Source: CAZRHR01 sp964578885
GTDB taxonomy: Bacteria > Bacteroidota > Bacteroidia > CAIKAF01
Length of the DNA stretch: 62,159 bases
Assembly (NCBI GenBank): GCA_964578885.1
Contig: CAZOEO010000020.1
Location: 1 to 62,159 of the forward strand
Reading direction: 5' to 3'
Below, piece by piece: positions 1 through 9,610 of the stretch. Below the pieces are notes generated by a model. That model saw only the letters and a list, made by a program, of their open reading frames with translations. It was not told the origin of the DNA and ran no database searches. The translations under genes and the position numbers were made by a program. The stretch's first letter is position 1, and every line of letters starts with the position of its first letter.

Positions 1-2310
1 AATGTGCTTTGCTTCGGAAATGCCACCGGACAAATCGACCTTACGCCACAAGGTGGAACTGCCCCATACTCTTTCGTTTGGTCTAACGGAGCAACAACGG
101 AAGACATCACCGGATTGGCTGCTGGTAACTACTCCGTTATCGTCACCGATGCGAACAACTGCGTAAACAACTCTCTTTCTGTAAATATCACCCAACCAGC
201 GGCCGCTTTAACACTCGGTTCTCAAGTAACGGACGTGCTTTGTTTTGGAAACGCCACCGGACAAATCGACCTCACACCACAAGGTGGAACAGCTCCTTAT
301 ACTTTTGTTTGGTCTAATGGTGCAACAACGGAAGATATCACCGGATTGGTCGCTGGTAATTACTCTGTGGTCGTGACTGATGCGAACAATTGTACCGCAA
401 ATTCACAATCATTAGCCGTTACTCAACCGGCTGGAGCACTCAATCTTATCTCGCAAATAACAAGTGTACTTTGTTTTGGAAACAATACGGGACAAATCAA
501 CTTGACGACTCAAGGTGGAACAGGCCCCTACAACTACCTCTGGTCTAACGGAGCCACAACGGAAGACATTGCCAATTTAACTGCCGGCAATTATGCCGTT
601 TCGGTCACAGATGCCAACAATTGCACGGCATCGCTTGCACTTACCATCACTCAGCCAGCGGCAAGCCTAATGTTGAGTTCACAAATTACCCCAGTTCTTT
701 GCTTCGGAAATGCCACCGGACAAATTGATTTAACCGTTCAAGGCGGAACTATGCCTTACAATTTCCAGTGGTCCAACGGAGCAACCTCCGAAGATATTTC
801 TGGAATTTTGGCAGGTAATTATGGCGTGAATGTTATCGACGCAAACAATTGTATCGCCAACCTCAATGTGGTGGTGGCTCAACCTGCAGCTGGTCTAACC
901 CTGTTATCACAAGTGACTAATGTGCTTTGTTTTGGAAATGCCACAGGACAAATTGATCTTACTCCACAGGGTGGAACAGCCCCTTACAGTTTCCAATGGT
1001 CAAATGGCGCGACTTCTGAAGACATCAGCAGCTTGCCCGTAGGCAACTATTCTGTTCTGGTTACAGATGCTCAAAATTGTACATCCAACTTATCTGTTGA
1101 TGTTCAACTTGTTCATCCACAAATTGATGTCGCCGCTCAAGTTATTCCTGCACACTGTTTTGGCGCCAATACCGGTGCCATCCACCTGACCATTACGGGT
1201 GGCTCTGGACCTTATTCCGTCCTTTGGTCCAATGGATTCATGGGTGAGGATCTTATCAATGCGTCCGCAGGTGTGTATCAGGTTGGCATCCAGGACATCA
1301 ATAACTGCTTTGTGCAGCATATTTTCCAAGTTGGACAATCTGGTCAAATGGCCGTTTCCGGGGTGGTGCTGCCCCCATCCTGCCACAATACAAATGATGG
1401 TCAGATTACAACGCAGATACTCGGCGGAATGGCTCCTTATGCATTTCAATGGAATATTGGGGCAACCACTCAGAATCTGCAGGGAATTCCTGCCGGCGTT
1501 TATGAAATTGAAGTGACAGATGCACAGCTCTGTCAGGAACGGGTTACATTCACCGTAATCGCTCCCGATCCAATAGAAATCACAGGTGTGGTAAAACCAA
1601 ATGTCTGCGAAGGTGACTTGAATGGAGAAATTATTGCTGTAGCTTCCGGAGGAACAGGCCCTTATCAGCTTACCTGGGAAAATGGACAAGTGGGCAGTCA
1701 TAGGTTCAATCTTGGTCCCGGCAACTATCAGGTTCAAGCTTTTGATCAAAATGGATGTTCTGCACAACAAAACTTTAGCATCCTTCCTGTAGCGCCAATC
1801 CAAGCATTCGACGACCAACAGGAACACATCATTTTCTCGGGTGAATCGGTTCAACTGCAACCTTTCTTCTTCGGAGGAGAAACGCCTTATACTTTTGTTT
1901 GGACGCCTTCCGAAAGCCTCTCTTGTTCAGATTGCATGGAACCTTGGGCCTCGCCGTTGATTACCACCGACTATGTCGTACAACTGACCGACGCCAGAGG
2001 CTGTACTTCAACCGCCAAGGCCAAAGTCATCGTTCTTCATGATCTCTACATTCCAGATGCATTCACGCCAAACGATGATGGTAAAAACGACTTTTTTGGC
2101 GCAGTTGCCAGAGCCGTCGTAGAATACGAACTCCTGATTTTTAATCGATGGGGTGAACTCATCTTCGAATCAAACGACCTGTCACGAGGTTGGGATGGCA
2201 TGTACTTGGGCGAAGAAGCACAACAAGGTGTTTACACCTATAAGTTGTACGCAAAAATGCCAAATGGCGATCGCAAAAGAGCCATCGGACGGGTGACTCT
2301 GCTGAGATAA
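1..2310 (+). CDS. SprB-repeat surface protein with T9SS C-terminal domain (5' truncated by window)
   Basis: The reading frame is open from base 1, so the N-terminus lies outside the window and 769 codons of the C-terminal part are visible. It starts with five near-identical SprB-type repeats of 76-77 residues, each beginning LCFGN and containing WSNGAT and NYSV..TDANNC. They begin near bases 4, 235, 466, 694 and 922. More diverged copies follow to about residue 600. The last ~90 residues (IPDAFTPNDDGKNDFF, FNRWGELIFES, GWDG, GVYTYKL) are the gliding-motility-associated CHU_C domain that directs export by the type IX secretion system and anchoring at the cell surface. SprB-family proteins are mobile adhesins in gliding Bacteroidota. 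Whether this one works in motility or in adhesion is inference. A strong terminator follows the stop. The family assignment is firm; total length is unknown. Confidence 0.93.
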   Translation, partial: NVLCFGNATGQIDLTPQGGTAPYSFVWSNGATTEDITGLAAGNYSVIVTDANNCVNNSLSVNITQPAAALTLGSQVTDVLCFGNATGQIDLTPQGGTAPYTFVWSNGATTEDITGLVAGNYSVVVTDANNCTANSQSLAVTQPAGALNLISQITSVLCFGNNTGQINLTTQGGTGPYNYLWSNGATTEDIANLTAGNYAVSVTDANNCTASLALTITQPAASLMLSSQITPVLCFGNATGQIDLTVQGGTMPYNFQWSNGATSEDISGILAGNYGVNVIDANNCIANLNVVVAQPAAGLTLLSQVTNVLCFGNATGQIDLTPQGGTAPYSFQWSNGATSEDISSLPVGNYSVLVTDAQNCTSNLSVDVQLVHPQIDVAAQVIPAHCFGANTGAIHLTITGGSGPYSVLWSNGFMGEDLINASAGVYQVGIQDINNCFVQHIFQVGQSGQMAVSGVVLPPSCHNTNDGQITTQILGGMAPYAFQWNIGATTQNLQGIPAGVYEIEVTDAQLCQERVTFTVIAPDPIEITGVVKPNVCEGDLNGEIIAVASGGTGPYQLTWENGQVGSHRFNLGPGNYQVQAFDQNGCSAQQNFSILPVAPIQAFDDQQEHIIFSGESVQLQPFFFGGETPYTFVWTPSESLSCSDCMEPWASPLITTDYVVQLTDARGCTSTAKAKVIVLHDLYIPDAFTPNDDGKNDFFGAVARAVVEYELLIFNRWGELIFESNDLSRGWDGMYLGEEAQQGVYTYKLYAKMPNGDRKRAIGRVTLLR

Positions 2311-2340
2311 AAGTCACCGTTTCAAAAACGATTTCTTTCC

Positions 2341-2363
2341 GGAGGGTTTCGGCCCTCCTTTTT
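2341..2363 (+). terminator. Rho-independent terminator after the SprB-like gene
   Basis: A hairpin of GGAGGG and CCCTCC with a 6-nt loop is followed by TTTTT, 30 bases after the stop codon. It separates the adhesin gene from sbcD. Confidence 0.85.
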
Positions 2364-2446
2364 CATCGTAGGTATCCTGACGTATTTTGGCGAATTCACT
2401 CCTTATCTTTAACCCAAGGATTTCTTCGTTTAAAAGTCAGCCCGTC

Positions 2447-3661
2447 ATGATTCACTTTTTACATACTGCAGATTGGCATCTGGGAAAAAAAATATATAGT
2501 CAAGAACTTAAAGAAGACCACCAATTATTTTTCCAATGGCTTTTTGAACTTCTCAAACAACGCAAACCCGACTGGCTTTTGGTCGCGGGCGATGTGTTCG
2601 ACCATGCCAACCCTCCCGCCTGGGCCCTTGAAATATATTACCACTGGATGGCGCAATTCGCTAAACTGGGCGTAAAAATCATCATCACAGGAGGAAACCA
2701 TGACGGCCCAGACGTTTTGCAAGCTCCTGAAGCGCTTTTCTCTCATTTTAATATCCATGTCGTTGGTTCCGTTTCCAGCGCGAAAAACAATCTCATTATC
2801 CCACTTGGTGAAAATCTTATCTGTGCTGCAGTACCTTATCTGCGCGACAAAGACATTCGCATGGCATTGGAAGGCGAAAGTCCGGAAGATAGAATCGCCG
2901 CCGTTCAGCAAGGCATCCGGTTGTTTTATGAAAAAACGGCCGAAGAAATGAAATCCCAATTTCCTGAGGCCACATATGTAGCTATGGGGCATTTATTTAC
3001 CCAAGGCGCAACCACAAGCGAAAGCGAACGGGATATTCAAGTCGGAAATTTAGGCTGGTTCGATGCCGCTGTTCTGGAGCAACATTTTTCATATACAGCC
3101 CTTGGACACATTCACCGTCCGCAAAATATTGGAAAAGAAGGAAAAGTAAGATACTCGGGCTCCCCTATTCCTTTGTCTTTTTCTGAACAACACGAAAAAC
3201 AAATCGGATGGCTCTCCTGGGACGGGGAAAAAATCACCCACGAGTCCATTCCCATTCCAACTTTCCGAAACTGGTGGCGACTAGAAGGTAGTTTCGACGC
3301 GGTAAAAACCTTGGCCATGCAGCAAACATCTACCGCACCACTAATGCCCCTGGCCGAAGTCAGAATTGTGGAAACTACAGGACAAGCCGCGCTTCTCTCC
3401 GATATTCAAGATTGGGCCCAACAATGTCAACAACAGCATCCCAACGGACTTACCATCGTACATCACCAGGTTACTTTTTTAGATCGGGAAAAATCACTTG
3501 ATGCCAACACGCCTCCTCCCAATCCGGAGGCATTCCAACCACCGGCACTTTTCCTCCAACTCATGGAGCGATACGACATTCCGGAAGAAGATTTAGAGGA
3601 ATTACAAATCACATTTGGCGAATTATGGGATCTTTTCCATGAAAATCCTGCCCAATTATGA
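2447..3661 (+). CDS. sbcD: Exonuclease SbcCD, nuclease subunit D
   Basis: Calcineurin-like metallophosphoesterase of 404 residues, the Mre11 homologue. In the SbcCD complex it cuts hairpins and protein-blocked DNA ends during replication and repair. The start is set at ATG 2447 because the family begins exactly there (MIHFLHTADWHLGK). A TTG 60 bases upstream would add a 20-residue tail not seen in the family. Metal-binding motifs are visible in order: DWHLG, GDVFDHANP, GGNHD, GHLF and GHIHRPQ. The C-terminal ~120 residues form the SbcC-contacting cap region. The stop overlaps the sbcC start by 4 bases (ATGA), indicating translational coupling with its partner. Assignment is secure. Confidence 0.97.
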   Translation: MIHFLHTADWHLGKKIYSQELKEDHQLFFQWLFELLKQRKPDWLLVAGDVFDHANPPAWALEIYYHWMAQFAKLGVKIIITGGNHDGPDVLQAPEALFSHFNIHVVGSVSSAKNNLIIPLGENLICAAVPYLRDKDIRMALEGESPEDRIAAVQQGIRLFYEKTAEEMKSQFPEATYVAMGHLFTQGATTSESERDIQVGNLGWFDAAVLEQHFSYTALGHIHRPQNIGKEGKVRYSGSPIPLSFSEQHEKQIGWLSWDGEKITHESIPIPTFRNWWRLEGSFDAVKTLAMQQTSTAPLMPLAEVRIVETTGQAALLSDIQDWAQQCQQQHPNGLTIVHHQVTFLDREKSLDANTPPPNPEAFQPPALFLQLMERYDIPEEDLEELQITFGELWDLFHENPAQL

Positions 3662-6633
3662 AAATCATCTCTCTATATATCCGAAACATTCAAGCGCTAA
3701 AAGGCGAGCATAAAATCGATTTCACCCAGAACCCTCTGGCTGAAGCGGGTCTCTTTGCCATTACAGGGCCTACCGGCGCAGGGAAAAGCACCTTGCTGGA
3801 TGCCATCTGCCTCGCTTTGTACAACGAAGTGCCCCGATTTGGAAAAATCACAAAATCAGTAGTGCTTGAGAAAGGTGCCATTCTCGCCAAAAATACTCGG
3901 GAAGCCGTGGCCGAAGTGGTGTACCAAACCTCCAAAGGAACTTACCGAAGCACTTGGTCCATCCGACACAACAGAAATCACAGCCTGGAAGACTACCACA
4001 TGTCCGTTGTGCAATTGGAAACCAATGACATTCTTGATCTTAAAAAATCACAGGTTCCCGACAAAAATGCAGAACTGATTGGGCTGAATTTCAACCAATT
4101 TCTCAGAGCCGTTGTATTGTCCCAAGGCCAATTCGCCAAATTCTTACAAGCGAAACATACGGAAAGGAGCGAACTGCTCGAACGCATGACGGGAGGACAG
4201 ATATACAGAGACTTATCTGCACATTGTTATCGACATTATCAAAAAATTCAGGAAGATTATCTACGAATTCAAGAACAGCAACAGCAGCTTTCACTGTATT
4301 CTCCGGAAGAAAGAACCCAACTGGAACAGGAAATGACCAACCTGACGCAAAACAGGAACGTCAAACAAAAAGAGCTTCAGGAAATCACAGCGTCCCTGCA
4401 ACAATTTTTGCGGTATCAAGAACTTCAGGCATCCATTCAAAAAGAAAAAAATAACCTCCTGAAACTTGAAAATCAAAAATCTGATATTCAATTAAAAAAG
4501 TGCGCAATTGATTTACACGAAAAAATCAAACCGCTTTTAGCAGACATTAAATGGCTTTCACATATTACAGAAGATTTTAAAGAACAAACAAAAAAATATC
4601 AACAACTTCAAAATCAACAGCAAACCTATCAAAATCAGCAACAACAGCAAGAGACAGAGTTGCTTTCCCTAAATTCGGATCACCTGACCTGGCAGGACTG
4701 GTTTCTTCAAAAAGAAGAGGAAATCATGGGCATTCAGCAACAAATAGATGTAGCGCAAAGCCGTTGGACAGATGCCCAAAAACAGCTTCAGAACTTTTTC
4801 GCCAATCAACCTGAACGAGCCAAGGTTTTAAATGAAAAAAACGCCAACGAACTCCAAGATCTTTATCAGCAATATTTAAACAAAAACCAATCCAGGCCCT
4901 GGTTCGGCATGAACGAAGAAGAATTGTCTGCCGCATCGGAAACACTCATCAAAGAAAAAACCGACAACCAGGAGCTTCTGCAAAAGGCCGAACGAAAAAC
5001 GGAAGTACAAAATAAAATGCTCCAACTACAACAGCAGAATGAAACCCTTCATGAGCAATTCCTTCAGTTGAAAAAACAGGAAGAAAATGTCGCGAAAAGT
5101 TGGCAAAATGACCAAACACATTTCACAGAATTGCGCAGTAAACTTCCATATTATGAAGTCATTAATCTAAGAGAAAACCTTGCACCTGATTCTCCTTGTC
5201 CGGTTTGCGGTAGCCTGAACCATCCCAATGCCCACGAACCTTTGCCGGACACGTCCACCCTTAAGGAAATGGAAGCCGCTTTGGAAAAGGGAAAAGAGCA
5301 CCTTCAGCAAATTCGACAACAAATAGCCACCCTGGCCGGGAAAATAGATTTCCTTCAAAATGAATTAACTGCCTTAAACCCTGTGCTGAACAATTTTGGA
5401 GAAACGCCGGACATAGCCACCCTGCAAACTCAGAAAACAACCCTCACAGAAAAGCTGGTTTTACTGGACACCTTTAAAAAAGAACAGCATAATCTGCATT
5501 CCCTTCAACAACTCATCCAGCTGAAAACAACTGAAAATGAACATGCTGAATCTTTAAAGTCGTTACAAATCCGCATGAAAAGCAGTTATCCGGTTGAAAC
5601 ACCTCTTTCATGGATTCGGGAAAACAAATCCGCATGGCAGGAAAGAAATATTCGGATTCAGGCTTTAACCAGCCAACTTACCAGTCTTGAAGCAGAGGTA
5701 ACACAACGTCGGAGCAAGTGGGAAGAAGTAAGCCAACAAGTTGCGGAAAAAGTAAAACAAGCTGGTTTTAGCCAAATTGAAGAAGTACAATCTGCCGCCC
5801 TTCTTCCGGAGCAACTTGAACAATTTCAATCTGAAATGGTGACCTGGGAAAAAAACATTCAGGCCACACAAACTCGTCTGGAGGAAAAAGAAAAGGACTT
5901 GGCTCAAATTCCCGACGTTGTAGCCACTTGGCATCCCGAACAACTTCAGACCAGTCAAAAAATCCTGGAACAGGAAATTCATGTTTTGGGTGAAACCCTG
6001 GGACGTACGCAGGGACTTCTGGAGCAAGACCGTGAAAAACAAAATCAATTTGCCCAACTGCAAACCACTTTACAGGAAAAAGCCGCCTACAGGGACCGCT
6101 GGGGCAGACTCAACGAAAAAATCGGAAGTGCCAATGGAGATAAGTTTAGTAAAATGGTTCAGGCACTTCACATGGAAAGACTGCTTTGGTTAGCCAATCA
6201 CCGACTTGTTCAAATGACCCCACGCTACCGTTTTGTCACCCGAAAAAATGAAGCGTCGGTCAGCCAATCCGACGATTTATTCATTGAAGATTTGTTTATG
6301 GGTGGAGAAATCCGTGCCGCCAGTACCTTGTCCGGTGGCGAATCCTTCCTTACCTCTCTGGCTTTGGCTTTGGGACTTTCAGACATGGCAGCCGGGCAAA
6401 TCCAACTTTCCTGTATGTTTATCGACGAAGGCTTCGGAACACTGGATGGAGAAACCCTCGATCTCGCGCTCGATACCCTTGAAAAATTGCAGGCCGAAAG
6501 CCAAAAAACCATCGGTATTATCTCCCATGTTCAAGGACTAAAAGACCGCATTTCCACTCAAATCCAATTGAAACCTATGGGAAATGGTGCCTCTACCCTA
6601 CATATTACTGGTCCAAAAGAAAGAGCGCATTAA
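3658..6633 (+). CDS. sbcC: Exonuclease SbcCD, ATPase subunit C
   Basis: SMC/Rad50-type ATPase of 991 residues that drives the SbcD nuclease. Walker A (GPTGAGKS) lies at residues 37-44 and the Q-loop segment (VVLSQGQFAKFL) near 155. Long Gln/Glu/Lys-rich coiled coils flank a zinc hook CPVC at 514-517. The ABC signature LSGGES is at 891-896, and Walker B (CMFIDEGFGTLD) near 920 precedes the H-loop (ISHV). Length and domain order match the family. It is coupled to sbcD by a 4-base overlap. No terminator is evident after it. Confidence 0.97.
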   Translation: MKIISLYIRNIQALKGEHKIDFTQNPLAEAGLFAITGPTGAGKSTLLDAICLALYNEVPRFGKITKSVVLEKGAILAKNTREAVAEVVYQTSKGTYRSTWSIRHNRNHSLEDYHMSVVQLETNDILDLKKSQVPDKNAELIGLNFNQFLRAVVLSQGQFAKFLQAKHTERSELLERMTGGQIYRDLSAHCYRHYQKIQEDYLRIQEQQQQLSLYSPEERTQLEQEMTNLTQNRNVKQKELQEITASLQQFLRYQELQASIQKEKNNLLKLENQKSDIQLKKCAIDLHEKIKPLLADIKWLSHITEDFKEQTKKYQQLQNQQQTYQNQQQQQETELLSLNSDHLTWQDWFLQKEEEIMGIQQQIDVAQSRWTDAQKQLQNFFANQPERAKVLNEKNANELQDLYQQYLNKNQSRPWFGMNEEELSAASETLIKEKTDNQELLQKAERKTEVQNKMLQLQQQNETLHEQFLQLKKQEENVAKSWQNDQTHFTELRSKLPYYEVINLRENLAPDSPCPVCGSLNHPNAHEPLPDTSTLKEMEAALEKGKEHLQQIRQQIATLAGKIDFLQNELTALNPVLNNFGETPDIATLQTQKTTLTEKLVLLDTFKKEQHNLHSLQQLIQLKTTENEHAESLKSLQIRMKSSYPVETPLSWIRENKSAWQERNIRIQALTSQLTSLEAEVTQRRSKWEEVSQQVAEKVKQAGFSQIEEVQSAALLPEQLEQFQSEMVTWEKNIQATQTRLEEKEKDLAQIPDVVATWHPEQLQTSQKILEQEIHVLGETLGRTQGLLEQDREKQNQFAQLQTTLQEKAAYRDRWGRLNEKIGSANGDKFSKMVQALHMERLLWLANHRLVQMTPRYRFVTRKNEASVSQSDDLFIEDLFMGGEIRAASTLSGGESFLTSLALALGLSDMAAGQIQLSCMFIDEGFGTLDGETLDLALDTLEKLQAESQKTIGIISHVQGLKDRISTQIQLKPMGNGASTLHITGPKERAH

Positions 6634-6832
6634 GTTTTTAAACCGTGTAAAGCACTCCTTACCCCAATTTTAAACTGAATCCAGACAATTGTTGTACAAA
6701 ACATAAACGCTTTACCGACACAGAGCAAAATGATGTCCGAAAACAACATGTCCGGTACGCGCTTTCTCCAAACATCGTTGCTTTTCCATGAAACGTCGTG
6801 AGAATTTGCTGAAAATCTCCTAATTTGCCACC

Positions 6833-8101
6833 ATGAAAAACAGGTTCATCCTAGGGCTCTCACTGCTTTTTACCGCCTTTTCCGGCACTTGGCTATCGGC
6901 TCAACAAGCCGCGGAACAACTCCGTCAAATCAAACAAAGACAATCTCAACTCACACAGGAGCAATCGCTTTTAACAGATTCTCTGGAAAACGTGATGCTG
7001 CGGCATGTGCAAGATTTATTGGATGGCATGGGTTTTCCCTCTGAAGGAGACATTATCCGCCATCCCGGTTTCGCGCTGCAATATGTTGAAGCGCATGAAC
7101 AGGCCAGATGGGTGATGCACGTCATTTTACCCGACATCAAAGACGGCAGAGAAGGGCGAACCAATCGCTTTATGGAAGACCCGAAAGTCACCACCGGAAG
7201 CGCCCAGGAAATTGACTATTTCATCAAAGAAATGAAACCAGATTCATCTGGCTATAAATACATTGGCTTCGGTTTCGACCGAGGTCACCTCGCCCCTTCA
7301 GCCGATTTTAAATGGAGTAAAAAAGCGTTGGCGGCCTCTTACTATTATTCCAATATGTCGCCACAAAGAGGAGTCTTGAACAGAGAAAGATGGGCCGAAC
7401 TGGAGGGACTTTTGCGCGAAGTCGTTTTAACCCATGACCAACCCCTGTATGTGGTGACCGGACCTGTTTTACTAGACACACTGCCTGTTATCAAAAGAAG
7501 TGTAAACGGGCTCACCATTCCCTATCATTATTGGAAAGTGGCGTATGATCCCGCCAGAAAGCAAGCCATTGGATTCGTTATGCCCAATCAGGCTTGTCCA
7601 CATCCGCCGGAATGGTATGCCGTATCCGTGGATTCAGTAGAAAAGCTAACCGGATTAAACTTTTTCTCGCAGCTGCCGGACAGTATCGAAAACAGGGTGG
7701 AAGCCAGTTTTCAAGTACCCATGTGGCTTCCGGAACGCCAACAAGGTGAAGTATTGCCATTGGCACAAAGCAGGTTACCCAGAGGCGCACTTAATACCAA
7801 AGGTTTAAAACAACTTTTCCCCGCAGAAGGGCCTAAAGCTACCATTTGTGGCACCGTCGTTTCCGCCACCAGAAGTAAAAAAGGGCATGTATTTCTGAAT
7901 TTCGACAAAAAATTCCCCAACCAGGTCTTTTCAGTGAACATTTGGGAAAGTAATCTTCGGAATTTCCCCTATGCACCGGAAGTGGAATTGATGCAAAGAG
8001 AAATCTGCGTGACAGGCAAGTTGCACGAAAGAGATGGTGTAGCCGGTATGAATGTGGAACGCGAAGAACAGATTTACGTAATCGACGAAGATCCATATTA
8101 A
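6833..8101 (+). CDS. Secreted DNA/RNA non-specific endonuclease (NucA family) with C-terminal extension
   Basis: Protein of 422 residues with an N-terminal signal peptide (cut near LSAQ, residue 24). Residues ~85-290 form an endonuclease of the NucA/Serratia beta-beta-alpha-metal type, with the DRGH active-site motif at 149-152 (catalytic His 152) and the following SNMSPQ..LNRERW block carrying the Mg-binding Asn. After the nuclease, residues ~330-415 (ICGTVV, FLNFDKKFPNQ, CVTGKL) look like a small OB-fold or nuclease-type barrel domain that is not part of the classic family. It is probably exported and used for nucleic acid degradation. Transcribed alone, it is followed by a 600-base non-coding stretch. 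Confidence 0.9.
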   Translation: MKNRFILGLSLLFTAFSGTWLSAQQAAEQLRQIKQRQSQLTQEQSLLTDSLENVMLRHVQDLLDGMGFPSEGDIIRHPGFALQYVEAHEQARWVMHVILPDIKDGREGRTNRFMEDPKVTTGSAQEIDYFIKEMKPDSSGYKYIGFGFDRGHLAPSADFKWSKKALAASYYYSNMSPQRGVLNRERWAELEGLLREVVLTHDQPLYVVTGPVLLDTLPVIKRSVNGLTIPYHYWKVAYDPARKQAIGFVMPNQACPHPPEWYAVSVDSVEKLTGLNFFSQLPDSIENRVEASFQVPMWLPERQQGEVLPLAQSRLPRGALNTKGLKQLFPAEGPKATICGTVVSATRSKKGHVFLNFDKKFPNQVFSVNIWESNLRNFPYAPEVELMQREICVTGKLHERDGVAGMNVEREEQIYVIDEDPY

Positions 8102-8527
8102 GCCATCTTTCGGGTAATCGGAGTCGTTCCCGCTTCCGTAGCGTATGACAATAAGGCGCACAAAATGGCGAAACCCCGTTGACAATTTAGTTTTCCCGAC
8201 CGGAGCTCCGCAACGTCTTAGGAAGCGGGGGGCCTTTCTTTGTTTACTTTCGTTGGGCAAGCAAGGAAAGGTTTCCTTTGGAAAGCTCATCATTGACCAT
8301 GCTCCAATTTTCAACTACTTGGATAGACTTCAGGAATTGATGATGGCAGGACGATGAGGAATTGATTTGAATGCCGGATGAGTGGTTATGCCAATGGATT
8401 TGGGGAGGTGAAGTGTGTGTTTTTCTAACACTAAAAGTACTTGGAAGGCACTCAATTGAGGTAGATTCAAATATCTTTAAATCAGTATTTTATCAGGCAA
8501 AGACAAGTATTTGTGGCCTTTCTATGG

Positions 8528-8567
8528 CTGTAAAACCTTTTGGTTTTACAGAAAATGTTCTGTAAAA
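8528..8567. repeat. Three alternating inverted arms able to form two exclusive hairpins
   Basis: CTGTAAAACC (8528-8537), GGTTTTACAG (8542-8551) and CTGTAAAA (8560-8567). The middle arm can pair with either neighbour: 10 bp with a 4-nt loop, or 8 bp with an 8-nt loop. It lies about 135 bases upstream of the broken defence-like gene. Confidence 0.7.
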
Positions 8568-8580
8568 TAAGTTGTACTTT

Positions 8581-8650
8581 TTGACCAACCATCTAATTCT
8601 ATTGAAGAAGATTGCGATATCTGGAATATAAACGCAATATTGGGTTTATG
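8581..8650 (+). repeat. Palindrome-containing element, copy 1 (homologue at 59463-59538)
   Basis: Contains a near-perfect palindrome around AACGCAATATTGGGTT. A flank with CCATCTAAT, CGATAT and TGGAATATAAACGC is shared, on the opposite strand, with the element at 59463-59538. It sits about 50 bases upstream of the ATG at 8702. Confidence 0.75.
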
Positions 8651-8701
8651 GGGATGTTACCGGTCATGCTAAAAACCGACAGAACAAAATAAATTGACAA
8701 T

Positions 8702-9610
8702 ATGAGTTCAATCTTTTCAGCTAACGAACCCTAACTTGGCTACCTTTATCAGGTACATTACGGTTTGCTGCTTATTGTTTCCGAGCAGAACCAAGATGCG
8801 AAACTTCTGATTGAACAAATTGACGACATAAGCATTGACACACCAGACGGACTTGATGTTTACCAAACAAAATTGCATATCAATTCAGTTGCAAACCTGA
8901 CAAACGCAAGCACAGACCTTTGGAAAACTATCAGAGTTTGGAGTGAGGGAATTACAGGAGGACAGTTCAACCCTGACAATTGCTTGTTTAATTTAATTAC
9001 AACAGCAGAAGCATCAGACGGCACTATCCCTTTCACATTAAAACAGGGAACTAAAGACACAAGAGATATTGCAGCAATTTTAAAATTGCTTTTAGAAGTT
9101 GTTGCAACTTCTAAAAACGAAACAAACAAAGCAGCTTACGCTGCTTTTATTGCTTTGAGTGAGGAACAGCAGAAGAAGTTAATCAAGAACATTTCAATAG
9201 TTGATTCTTCGGTTGATTTAAACGAGGCAAAAGACAGCATCAAAAAACTTTTGTTTTACTCAACTACTCCTGATAAAGTTGAAGCATTGTATCAGAGATT
9301 AGAAGGTTGGTTTGTTGGAGAAGTGATTTTGCAATTGCAGAATCAAAGAGCAGAAATAACGGGCAAAGATGTTCAAGACAAAATACTTGACTTAACTGAT
9401 AGTTTCAAAGCAGATAATTTACCAGCAGACTTTACAGAATCTATTGCGGCAGACGAAGGACAACTTTCACCTTATCGCAGCAAAATTTTTGTGAAGCAAT
9501 TGGAAGCGGTTGGCTTTAAGTCCAACTCCAAAATAATCAGTCATGCAATCAGCGATTACCATATGGCATTTAGTCAGAAGTCAATGTGGTTAAGAGACTA
9601 TTCGGAATAA
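8702..9610 (+). pseudogene. Broken ABC-three-component/Cap4-like defence protein
   Basis: Read from ATG 8702 the frame gives MSSIFSANEP, an in-frame TAA at 8732-8734, then GYLYQVHYGLLLIVSE and 275 further residues. The segment just after the stop matches the conserved N-terminal start of large defence nuclease-like proteins, so the stop splits a formerly longer gene. Other recognisable parts are IEQIDDISI and VYQTK (resembling a PD-(D/E)xK core), LWKTIRVWSEGI, and a C-terminal block AISDYHMAFSQKSMWLRDY typical of ABC-three-component proteins. The frame then stops at 9608, shortly after that block, and a different frame runs on to about 9696. This suggests a second lesion. A remaining start at TTG 8765 would give 281 residues without the N-terminal motif. 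Family assignment is from memory of motifs; degradation is seen directly. Confidence 0.6.

Larger units (their letters stand above)
8102..8701. other. Non-coding accessory stretch with palindromes
   Basis: No convincing gene. Visible structures: a palindrome CCGGAGCTCCG near 8200 in a GC-rich repeat-like segment (8140-8290), the competing hairpins at 8528-8567, and the palindromic element at 8581-8650 that recurs near 59.5 kb. Base composition becomes AT-rich from about 8330 on. Confidence 0.6.

Noticed and set aside
1090..1860. Long minus-strand frame (256 codons) inside the SprB-like gene
   Set aside because: Shadow of the repeat-coding strand; no family motif, no start context and fully inside a well-supported gene.
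7931..8314. Minus-strand frame of 127 codons spanning the nuclease 3' end
   Set aside because: Half lies antisense to the nuclease gene and the rest in a palindrome-rich intergenic repeat; no recognisable domain.
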